From Polluticaenibacter yanchengensis (GTDB taxonomy: Bacteria; Bacteroidota; Bacteroidia; Chitinophagales; Chitinophagaceae): 63,307 nt of DNA. Below, piece by piece: positions 54,722 to 62,359 of the stretch (the stretch's first letter is position 1; each line of letters begins with the position of its first letter). Below the pieces are notes generated by a model. It saw nothing but the letters and a program-made list of their open reading frames with translations. It did not search any database and was not told the origin of the DNA. A program made the translations under genes and the position numbers. The stretch lies in NCBI GenBank assembly GCA_027854065.1, contig JAQGEF010000022.1:1-63307 (forward strand), read 5' to 3'.

Positions 54722-54874
54722 TTATTCAGGTTTTATCTTTACAATTTTATTGTCCCGTATAACAACAAGTTCGCTATTTTTCATTTTTTTGTATTCAATA
54801 AGCTTTTCATAGACTTTCTCAAGCCCTTTCAATATTTTATACTTTTCTTCTAATTGTATTTCAGTTGTTGTCAT
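54722..54874 (-). CDS. 50-residue partner of the zeta toxin, overlapping it
   Basis: An ATG at 54874 opens 50 codons, overlapping the last 14 bases of the zeta-toxin gene. The product is highly charged and helical (EEKYKILKGLEKVYEKLIEY), then a short basic end (ELVVIRDNKIVKIKPE). The overlap is typical of translationally coupled toxin-antitoxin pairs. It could be a neutralising partner or an accessory domain. It has not been matched to a known antitoxin. Confidence 0.6.
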   Translation of the reverse strand: MTTTEIQLEEKYKILKGLEKVYEKLIEYKKMKNSELVVIRDNKIVKIKPE

Positions 54875-55445
54875 GATATTTTTTTAAAAGGTTAAACTTT
54901 TCCTGGTTTACGACATGGAGTAATCCATCTATTTGTTTGTCTGCTAAAAGTTCATGTCTTCCTTCTGAGTTATCAAAAATCAAAGCACCATCAACCACCG
55001 GAAGGTAGATATTAAATAAGTTTTCAATTCCTTTTATATATCTTCGTTCAATAACGTCCGGTTCTATATTATGTCCTCCTTCAGCTACTCTAATTTTGAC
55101 ACGTTCCTTTGCTAATTCAATGTTTTGCAACCAAAAAAATAACAATGTGACGCGATACCCTTTTTCTTTTGCCTCTATTATTTTGTTCTTATAGCTTCTG
55201 GTTGACAGTGTTGTTTCAAATGCAAAATTTACATTTGAAACTAGTAATTCATTGATCCTATTTAGCATTATACGTCCGGCTTCAAAAGAAACTTTTTCCG
55301 GCTGAAACGGGGATAAACCCTTTGCTATTTCATCCGCATTGACAAATTCCTTACAATCTAAAATCTCAGGTAATATCGTAAAAGATGCTGTCGTTTTTCC
55401 TGCACCATTACAACCTGAGATTATGTAAAGCTTTTTGTCATCCAT
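54861..55445 (-). CDS. Zeta toxin family kinase-like ATPase
   Basis: A 194-residue P-loop protein of the zeta-toxin/PezT kinase family, which phosphorylates UDP-N-acetylglucosamine or other sugar nucleotides in known members. Walker A is GCNGAGKT (11-18). VNADEIAKGLSP (about 35-46) corresponds to the Asp used in catalysis, and FAFETTLSTRSY carries the conserved Glu region. The Arg-rich ERVKIRVAEGGH stretch precedes RRYIKGIENL. Some chromosomal members are not toxic. It lies between saccharide-degradation genes and looks more AT-rich than they do. Confidence 0.88.
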   Translation of the reverse strand: MDDKKLYIISGCNGAGKTTASFTILPEILDCKEFVNADEIAKGLSPFQPEKVSFEAGRIMLNRINELLVSNVNFAFETTLSTRSYKNKIIEAKEKGYRVTLLFFWLQNIELAKERVKIRVAEGGHNIEPDVIERRYIKGIENLFNIYLPVVDGALIFDNSEGRHELLADKQIDGLLHVVNQEKFNLLKKYHDNN

Positions 55446-55508
55446 AATACAAATTTACATATAAACACTCTCCCGAAGGCACTGATATGAAATTTCAATA
55501 ACAACCAA

Positions 55509-58500
55509 TTATTTTTTTAACAGCAACAATATTTTCCGGTCACCTGAACCTGGCTTGAAACTCAGGATTGCACCACCTTTGACCAATTGTTTATCGGTGG
55601 TGAATTCTCCGGATCTTTCATTTATCCAGTAAGCGGTTAACTGCTGTTTCGCAAATGCAGATAAATCAATCTGTACAGACTCATCGGCAGCGGAAAAATA
55701 AACCAGGTAACCATTATCACCTTTCAAAGCATAGGTATTCCCGATTATTAAAGGTTTCATGGCAGCTACAGGTGCCGCAATCAGCGGTTTTACTTTGGCA
55801 GGTACATTACTTAATGAACCTCCGGCCATTAACGCAGCCCAGCCTAACTCCGGAAATTTGTCTCCTGTATATATCACCGCTTTTGCCGGATATTTGGTTT
55901 TGTATTCACTTACTGATTTGTATACTGAATTGAAGTCGGGAGATTTTGGTTTTAATAAGCGGGCGTGCTGACGTGGTGCGAGATGCAGACCTCCCTGCGG
56001 CGCATACACTTTGCCGTCGGCCTGGTAGTGCCAGTATTCTATATTAATAATGTCAACAATTTTTGCTAATGTGGCATCTGCCAAGGCGCTGTCCTGTACA
56101 TCTTTGGTGGCGCTTAAAGCGACCATCACATTCCTGCCATTGCGTTTTTCCCAGGCATCGATGGTCTCCAGCCAGAATTTCACAAAGGAGAATGGTCCTG
56201 TATATTCCGCACTGATGGTATGTACGACGCCTGCATTGTCTTTAAAGTTATCGAGACATTGGTTGATGTAGGCTTCATGTAAGGCACGGTATTGGGGATT
56301 TGATACGTCGTAAAATTGTGCATCGTAGAAAATTCTTTTATCCCCTGCATAATGTACCGGTTCTACAAACGGGGTATTATTGATATTGTTTGCAGGACGC
56401 CAAGGAAAATCGGCATAGTGCGCGCCTGCTTCTAAAATATTATGCTGGAAATAGCCTTCATAAATTAATATCATGCCGTTTTCATCTGCAAGGTCTGCAT
56501 ATTGTTTTAACCTGTTCCAATAAAAATGATTGTATTTGGTGAGGTCGTATTTGCTTAACCTGTCCCATGCTTCGCCTTGCCCGCTGCGTGCAAATGGTAA
56601 TTCATAAAATGGCGGCCATACATCTGCGTCAATCCTCCGCACACGTTCGTGGTCATCTCTGCGGCGTTCGTACCAAAGGGCATAATTGTGTTTTAAACCG
56701 ATGCCGTTTTTTTCTTTCAGATCATCTACTACTGTTCTGATGTCATCAGTATAACCCAGCCCGGTTTTACCGGGTACAAAACGGGTGATGTGTGGTTTCA
56801 TTTTATCCGCTGCAAAACGACGGCTACTGCCATTCCACCATGGCACATCATTTACACGACCTAACATCAGCTGGTTTCCTGAGACCAGCCAGCCATTCTG
56901 TAAAATATCTGAATTTACGGGTTTGACAGATTTCTTTTCTACGGGTTTGTATATAAATGCTTTTGCTTCATTTGCAGAAATATCAATGGGATTGAAGGAC
57001 GCTGCACTGTCTATCCATTGTTTCATTTCTACTACAGATTCAAATGCTTGTCTGGTTAACTCCAGTGCAACCTCAACTTTGGGGCTGCTGCTGGCTTCTG
57101 ATGGCAGATCTAACAAGTGGGCTCTTTTTAAAACGTCTTTGCCTAACCTGGCTGCTAATTGTGTGTAGTATAAACTCTGGGGATTGATACTGTTGTTGGA
57201 TTCCCACCAGCTGCCGTTTCCTTTGAACTGCGCCCATACGCCAAATGCCCAGTTCTGGGCGGTTGGCGGACGGTATAGCTCTACGAGTGAGGCGGATATC
57301 TGCCAGAGGGTGCTGTTGGCGTTTGTCCAGCCTGCTCCCTGGCCATCCTGGCCTCGGTTGCCGAGGCTTAAGGCGCTGCCGTCTAAACGGATATTATCGT
57401 ACAGTACTCCGCTGCTCCAGCTATCTAATCCTCCTGAAAAACTGTAAGCCTGGTCGCCCTGGCATTGTACAAAAGCGGTGGGACCGGGAGTACAATAACC
57501 GGTCACAAAATCGTGGTAAGCGTTCTGGCTGTACAGGCGCTGGAACAATACCTGCCCTCCTTCGGTAATAAAGGCTGAGCGGCGCTGTCCTCCTATTTCT
57601 GAAACGGGATTGAGATATTTGACATCTTCTATGGTTATTTTGTTAGCACCCTGCCATACGGCTACGGCTGAGCCTGCAAAGTTTTTAGTGTTTACCTGGC
57701 GTACCCAACTATTGCTGGCATTGTCTATGACGATTGCCATCCAGCGATGATCTTCGTCTTTGGGATTTTGTGTATTGTAAACGGATTCGAGAGTGAGGTT
57801 TTCAATACCTGTATTTTCTATTCTCCCGTTCCAGGTATAGGCTTGTAAAAATGTGCCACCATATTTTAGGTCTAATGCGGTGGTAATGGGCGCATCAAGG
57901 GTGACGGTATTTCCTTTTATGGCTGTGATGGTGCGGTCCCAGATGACATTTCGCTGGTTTGGTTTCCAGCCCAGGCTTGTAAGGCCTCCGCCAAAGTGCA
58001 CAACATCCAGGCTATCGAGCCATGCCTGGTTGGATAAGCGTTCGATGAAAACGGTGCTCCCTACTTTTAACCCAGCGGTATTGGCTAATGTGACACTGAA
58101 ACTGCCTACCGGCACATATTTGTCTGTGATCTGTATGGTATCGCTTTTATTAAAATCGCTTTGTCCTTTTATTTCTACCAGGTTCTGGCGGGTAAAGCCG
58201 GTACCGATAATCCTGGTTTTATTGACGCCTTCTCCTCTTAGTACAACGCCACCGGCATTGAGTACCAGGGTACCACTGACATTGTATGTGCCTGCTTTTA
58301 GCAATACCGCGCCACGCCAACCATTTTTTACGGGTAGTTTTGCTACCTGGTCTAAAGCGGCCTGTATGTAGGCGGTATTATCTCCCTGTTGCGGCTGCAG
58401 GATGAGTGCTACGGGTATTTTTGGAATTGCTTCGTTGCCTCCTTTGTAGCCTGCAAATGAATAGTCGGGAATGGTATTTCCTACACTATCGGGTAAATAA

Positions 58501-58619
58501 GTTATTTGCCCGGACCTATCTATGGTTAATGGTGGTTTTGGCGGTTCTTTTTTTTGAGCCGTTATGTTTCCTGCATATAAAAGAGTTGCTGTAAGCAAGC
58601 AACGTTGTAAAATATTCAT
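55509..58619 (-). CDS. Large exported beta-helix protein with TIM-barrel-like (DUF6298-type) C-terminal half
   Basis: A 1036-residue periplasmic protein. A signal peptide (MNILQRCLLTATLLYAGNITA) leads into a pectate-lyase-like right-handed beta-helix (about 85-450: AALDQVAKLPVKNG, AGTYNVSGTLVLNAGGVVLRGEGVNKTR, RQVNTKNFAGSAVAVWQG). From about 590 it continues as a separate domain (RFAADKMKPHITRFVPGKTG, RVRRIDADVWPPFYELPFAR, ANNINNTPFVEPVHY) resembling DUF6298, with a TIM-barrel-like look. The two-domain plan fits pectin-side-chain hydrolysis, but no catalytic residues can be assigned with confidence. Confidence 0.72.
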   Translation of the reverse strand: MNILQRCLLTATLLYAGNITAQKKEPPKPPLTIDRSGQITYLPDSVGNTIPDYSFAGYKGGNEAIPKIPVALILQPQQGDNTAYIQAALDQVAKLPVKNGWRGAVLLKAGTYNVSGTLVLNAGGVVLRGEGVNKTRIIGTGFTRQNLVEIKGQSDFNKSDTIQITDKYVPVGSFSVTLANTAGLKVGSTVFIERLSNQAWLDSLDVVHFGGGLTSLGWKPNQRNVIWDRTITAIKGNTVTLDAPITTALDLKYGGTFLQAYTWNGRIENTGIENLTLESVYNTQNPKDEDHRWMAIVIDNASNSWVRQVNTKNFAGSAVAVWQGANKITIEDVKYLNPVSEIGGQRRSAFITEGGQVLFQRLYSQNAYHDFVTGYCTPGPTAFVQCQGDQAYSFSGGLDSWSSGVLYDNIRLDGSALSLGNRGQDGQGAGWTNANSTLWQISASLVELYRPPTAQNWAFGVWAQFKGNGSWWESNNSINPQSLYYTQLAARLGKDVLKRAHLLDLPSEASSSPKVEVALELTRQAFESVVEMKQWIDSAASFNPIDISANEAKAFIYKPVEKKSVKPVNSDILQNGWLVSGNQLMLGRVNDVPWWNGSSRRFAADKMKPHITRFVPGKTGLGYTDDIRTVVDDLKEKNGIGLKHNYALWYERRRDDHERVRRIDADVWPPFYELPFARSGQGEAWDRLSKYDLTKYNHFYWNRLKQYADLADENGMILIYEGYFQHNILEAGAHYADFPWRPANNINNTPFVEPVHYAGDKRIFYDAQFYDVSNPQYRALHEAYINQCLDNFKDNAGVVHTISAEYTGPFSFVKFWLETIDAWEKRNGRNVMVALSATKDVQDSALADATLAKIVDIINIEYWHYQADGKVYAPQGGLHLAPRQHARLLKPKSPDFNSVYKSVSEYKTKYPAKAVIYTGDKFPELGWAALMAGGSLSNVPAKVKPLIAAPVAAMKPLIIGNTYALKGDNGYLVYFSAADESVQIDLSAFAKQQLTAYWINERSGEFTTDKQLVKGGAILSFKPGSGDRKILLLLKK

Positions 58620-59031
58620 ATCGCTTTATTGAAAAGTTCGTCTATCAAAGTTAACAGTGCATCCGGAACATCTGTCCTGCACTTTATATAATAACTTTTC
58701 TTTTGTTTTCCAGGCTTGCCTGTAATGTTACGCAGTGAGGATGTACCCGTGTATTTTACGGCTGCTGTAGTATTTGAGTTATTCCGGATGTGATGGCTTT
58801 TATTGTGCTAGATATCCCCATATAACGACCGCTAATCAAGTGCAATGCTGCTGAAGCGAATTTAAAGTATTGTATTTAATTGTAGTGGGTACAATGACGA
58901 ATTGCTGTATTTTAATTTATAAGGATTAATGTCACCCTAAAACATTTATTAGGACAATACAGCATTTTACTGCATTTTTGAAAATGCTTTAATGCTGTTT
59001 TTTTGTAATCACTAAAAAATATATTCCTGAT
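58620..59031. other. Divergent promoter gap
   Basis: 412 bases between the beta-helix gene and the symporter, which diverge. No gene, repeat family member or clear promoter was recognised. A repeat-like AATACAGCATTTTACTGC word occurs just before the symporter. Confidence 0.4.
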
Positions 59032-60489
59032 ATGTCTCCATGGCAGTTATTGTCTTTTGTAATCGCCTATTTTATCATTTTACTTTTTGTGGCCTGGCGA
59101 ACCGGTAGGAATACGAATAATGAGAGTTTTTTTATAGGTAATAAAAGCAGCAACTGGATGCTGGTGGCTTTTGGAATGGTAGGGACTTCGCTTAGCGGGG
59201 TTACTTTTGTGAGTGTGCCGGGTGGCGTGGGCAGCTCTGGTTTTGCTTATTTCCAGATTACCCTGGGTTACCTGATCGGTTACCTGGTGATTGCTTATGT
59301 GCTGTTACCATTATACTATAAACTGAACCTGACATCGATATACAAGTATCTTGCTGACAGGCTTGGGGAAACGAGTTATAAAACGGGGGCATCATTTTTT
59401 ATTCTTAGCCGTACGCTTGGTGCTACAGCAAGGCTGTACCTGGTTGTCAATATTTTGCAATTGTCTATTTTAAACAGTTTTGGTGTTCCTTTTTGGCTGA
59501 CGACGGCTATTATTTTATTAATGATCCTGCTGTATACGTTTAAGGGCGGGGTTAAGACCATTGTATGGACGGATACGTTACAAACGGTTTGTATGCTGGC
59601 GGGCCTGGTTATTTGTGCGGTGTATATTATGAACAATATGGGACTGAGTTTTGGTGATGCGGTTAATGAAATGGAATTGAAAGGCTTGTCTACGATATTT
59701 AATACTGACCCGAACAGCAGGCTGTTTTTTGTTAAGCAAATTGTGGCCGGGGCTTTTATTACAATTACAATGACGGGACTGGACCAGGAAATGATGCAGA
59801 AAAACATTAGTGTGAAAACACTGAAGGACTCGCAGAAGAACATGATTACACTGAGCCTGATTTTACTGGTGGTAATATTGACTTTTTTATTCCTGGGTGG
59901 CTTGCTGCATTTGTTTGCAGACGCTCATAATATTGTAGCTAAGGGTGACCAGTTGTTTCCTGAAGTGGCGATTAATCATATGCCGCCGATTATCGGCGTG
60001 ATATTTATCATCGCACTAATCTCGGCTTTGTTTCCCAGTGCTGACGGGGCTATTACGGCCTTGACGTCTTCTATCTGTATTGATATCCTGGGCATTAAAA
60101 CGCGTGCTGACCTTAGTGAACTGCAGCAGAAAAGGATCCGCCAGCGGGTGCACCTGATTATGGCTTTTGTATTTTTGTTGTTTGTACTGGTATTTAAGGC
60201 AATTGACAATAAAAGTATGATTGATATTATTTTACTGGTAGCGGCCTATACTTACGGGCCTCTGCTGGGCTTGTTTTCATTTGGTATTTTAACGCGTAGA
60301 AAAGTTAACGAAAAGTTTGTACCATTCGTTTGTATATTAGCACCTATTCTTTGCTATTTGCTCAGCCATTTCAGCAAAAGTTTTTTGGGCAACTTTGAAA
60401 TTGGGTTAGAACTGATCATCATTAATGGCTTATTAACCTTTACAGGACTATATGCTATTAGCTATAACCCGCAAACTTTAAATAAATAA
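59032..60489 (+). CDS. Sodium:solute symporter (SSS family)
   Basis: Inner-membrane Na+-coupled uptake protein of the 11-15 helix SSS class. The 485 residues show about 13 hydrophobic segments; the first carries the Asn/Glu-rich NTNNESFFIGNKSS turn. SLSGVTFVSVPGGVGSSGFAY and LDQEMMQKNISVKTLKDSQKN match the family core. The substrate could be a sugar, sialic acid or other organic acid released by the neighbouring hydrolases; this is inference from location. LOG-family gene follows after 4 bases. Confidence 0.9.
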   Translation: MSPWQLLSFVIAYFIILLFVAWRTGRNTNNESFFIGNKSSNWMLVAFGMVGTSLSGVTFVSVPGGVGSSGFAYFQITLGYLIGYLVIAYVLLPLYYKLNLTSIYKYLADRLGETSYKTGASFFILSRTLGATARLYLVVNILQLSILNSFGVPFWLTTAIILLMILLYTFKGGVKTIVWTDTLQTVCMLAGLVICAVYIMNNMGLSFGDAVNEMELKGLSTIFNTDPNSRLFFVKQIVAGAFITITMTGLDQEMMQKNISVKTLKDSQKNMITLSLILLVVILTFLFLGGLLHLFADAHNIVAKGDQLFPEVAINHMPPIIGVIFIIALISALFPSADGAITALTSSICIDILGIKTRADLSELQQKRIRQRVHLIMAFVFLLFVLVFKAIDNKSMIDIILLVAAYTYGPLLGLFSFGILTRRKVNEKFVPFVCILAPILCYLLSHFSKSFLGNFEIGLELIIINGLLTFTGLYAISYNPQTLNK

Positions 60490-60493
60490 GTAT

Positions 60494-61192
60494 ATGGTTG
60501 ATAAAAACATCATAAGGAAACAACGGTTCTGGAGTGAGTCACAGGCGCAAAGCAGCTGGTCTATATTTAAGATCATGGCTGAATTTGTGGACGGTTTTGA
60601 AACAATGGCAAGGATCGGGCCTTGCGTGAGTATATTCGGGAGCGCGCGTACGCGATTTGAAAATCCTTTTTATAATTTAACGGTTGAAATTGCCAAGGAA
60701 CTCTCTAAAGAGGGTTTTGGTATTATCAGCGGTGGCGGTCCCGGTGTAATGGAGGCTGCGAATAAAGGGGCGCATGAAGCGGGTGGTATTTCTGTTGGCT
60801 TAAATATCCGCCTGCCGTTTGAGCAGCATGATAATCCTTATGTTGACCGGGATAAGAACTTATTGTTTGAAAACTTTTTTGTACGTAAAACGATTTTTGT
60901 GAAATACTCCCAGGCTTTTATCATGATGCCGGGCGGCTTTGGTACTCTGGATGAGTTTTTTGAAGTCATTACCCTGGTACAAACTAAAAAAATAGCTAAA
61001 ATTCCACTGGTGGTGGTTGGAAGAAAATACTGGCAGGGCTTGTTTGACTGGGTTAAAACGAGTATGTATGAGGCTGAACGTAATATTAGCCCTGAAGATA
61101 TGGACCTTATTTATATGGCTGATACTGCGGAAGAAGTGAGGGATTATATTAAAGACTTTTACAGTAAAAATAAACTGGCTCCGAATTTCTAG
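60494..61192 (+). CDS. LOG-family protein (TIGR00730-type)
   Basis: A 232-residue Rossmann-fold protein with the signature GSARTRFENPFYNLTVE, GIISGGGPGVMEAANKGA and the PGGFGTLDE motif of LOG phosphoribohydrolases, which release bases from nucleoside 5'-monophosphates in characterised relatives. It starts 4 bases after the symporter stop and is presumably cotranscribed. Relatives are often annotated as lysine-decarboxylase-like, which the motif does not support. Confidence 0.9.
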   Translation: MVDKNIIRKQRFWSESQAQSSWSIFKIMAEFVDGFETMARIGPCVSIFGSARTRFENPFYNLTVEIAKELSKEGFGIISGGGPGVMEAANKGAHEAGGISVGLNIRLPFEQHDNPYVDRDKNLLFENFFVRKTIFVKYSQAFIMMPGGFGTLDEFFEVITLVQTKKIAKIPLVVVGRKYWQGLFDWVKTSMYEAERNISPEDMDLIYMADTAEEVRDYIKDFYSKNKLAPNF

Positions 61193-61345
61193 TTTGCATT
61201 GACTAGTCCTGAAATAGCGATACAGGATTAATAAATTGTCATTTATCAGGAATAACAAAATATGCTGTATTCTTGCATTAGTAGTATCAAAAAACTGACA
61301 CAAATTTTTCTAATTAACCTCAAAAGGTGTCAAGCTATTTTAGGA

Positions 61346-61577
61346 AGGGTCACGTCAACATTTAAAAGCGGGTCGTCAACATTGTAAAGCGGGTCGCTAA
61401 CATTGTAAAGCGGGTCGCCAACATTGTAAAGCGGGTCGCTAACATTGAAAAGCGGGTCGCCAACATTTAAAAGCGGGTCGTCAACATTGTAAAGCGGGTC
61501 GCCAACATTGTAAAGCGGGTCGCCAACATTGTAAAGCGGGTCGCCAACATTACAAAGCGGGTTACTAACTCTATAAA
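61346..61577. repeat. 21-bp minisatellite, about 10 units
   Basis: The word GCGGGTC recurs at exact 21-base steps from 61368 to 61557 (ten copies), in the consensus AAAGCGGGTCGCCAACATTGT. Units differ at one position after GCGGGTCG (T/C, T/C) and in the ATT[GTA]AA part. Degenerate flanks lie on both sides. The minus-strand frame through it is open and would encode repeated GDPLYNV heptads, but changes between units are mostly non-synonymous there, so coding is not supported. Confidence 0.9.
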
Positions 61578-61781
61578 TGCAAACGCCAGTTCTATGAACG
61601 TACACGCTAAGTAATGGTGAACTGCAATAATAACATTGAATAATACTCCCCAACTCTCAACTGTTTTTATGCCTTATAATCTGATGGAAGTGCTATAACA
61701 TCCATCAAAACCGGCAATCATTGCCGATTTTACTCTTTTAAGCCTACATTTTCCGGCTCTTCATCTTGCCAACTTAGCAAA

Positions 61782-61835
61782 GCAAGTCGCAGACTTGTTG
61801 AATACATAATCACAAGTCTGCTGCGCAAGACTTGC
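61782..61835. repeat. REP-like interrupted inverted repeat
   Basis: GCAAGTCGCAGACTTGT at 61782-61798 is repeated in inverted order at 61812-61835, with a 7-base insertion (TGCGCAA) in the right arm and a 13-base AT-rich loop. This looks like a small dispersed palindromic element. The only copy in the window is here. Confidence 0.6.
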
Positions 61836-61855
61836 GACAGCAGGGATGTAAAAGA

Positions 61856-61878
61856 AAAGCCACTCAATGAGTGGCTTT
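61856..61878 (-). terminator. Terminator of the small exported-protein gene
   Basis: AAAGCCACTC and GAGTGGCTTT form a perfect 10-bp stem over AAT, 4 bases past the stop on the minus strand; T-rich sequence follows on that strand. Confidence 0.82.
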
Positions 61879-61882
61879 AAAT

Positions 61883-62353
61883 CTATCTACCCGATAAATC
61901 ATTTATCCAATTTTCTTTTATTTCAGGGGGCATATACTTTTCAATAAATGACTTAACCTCATTGCTAATTTGATAACATTTATCTTTTTTGATCAGGTTA
62001 TAATTTCTGTCTATAAACAAAGTGTCTTTTTTCTCAATGATTATCATTATTCGCTTTTTGTCAATTTCAATATTATTTTGAGGAATTAAATTATTATATA
62101 AACTATCAGACATAACAGTTTTGGTATAAAACAATTCAAATACACTATCCTTTGTATTTAGAGTATTGTATGTTCTATTTCCATAAGGTACTTTTATTGA
62201 TTTCTTATTATGCTTAAATTGAAACACACCATTGTCATACCAACCGTAAGTAACATTTCTTGGCGTAATATACAACTCAACATTTTTAATTTTTTGAGCA
62301 TAACCACTAATAGGACTTAACAGCATAAGAAAAATAATTACATTAGTTTTCAT
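61883..62353 (-). CDS. Small exported hypothetical protein beside the Rhs gene
   Basis: A 156-residue protein with a signal peptide (MKTNVIIFLMLLSPISGYAQ). The body is beta-rich and charged (NVTYGWYDNGVFQFKHNKKS, KKRIMIIIEKKDTLFIDRN) and ends with a helical tail. I recognise no family. It starts 6 bases after the Rhs stop, the usual position for an immunity partner, but its signal peptide would place it outside the cytoplasm, so it could also be an exported accessory protein. AT-rich composition matches the Rhs gene. Confidence 0.55.
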   Translation of the reverse strand: MKTNVIIFLMLLSPISGYAQKIKNVELYITPRNVTYGWYDNGVFQFKHNKKSIKVPYGNRTYNTLNTKDSVFELFYTKTVMSDSLYNNLIPQNNIEIDKKRIMIIIEKKDTLFIDRNYNLIKKDKCYQISNEVKSFIEKYMPPEIKENWINDLSGR

Positions 62354-62359
62354 GATTAT

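Noticed and set aside
61346..61577. Considered as a CRISPR array
   Set aside because: The 21-base units are contiguous with no unique spacers.
61330..61653. Minus-strand frame of 107 codons over the 21-bp minisatellite (GDPLYNV repeats)
   Set aside because: The open frame follows from the 21-base period. Unit differences fall at non-synonymous positions, and no start site or flanking gene structure supports a protein.
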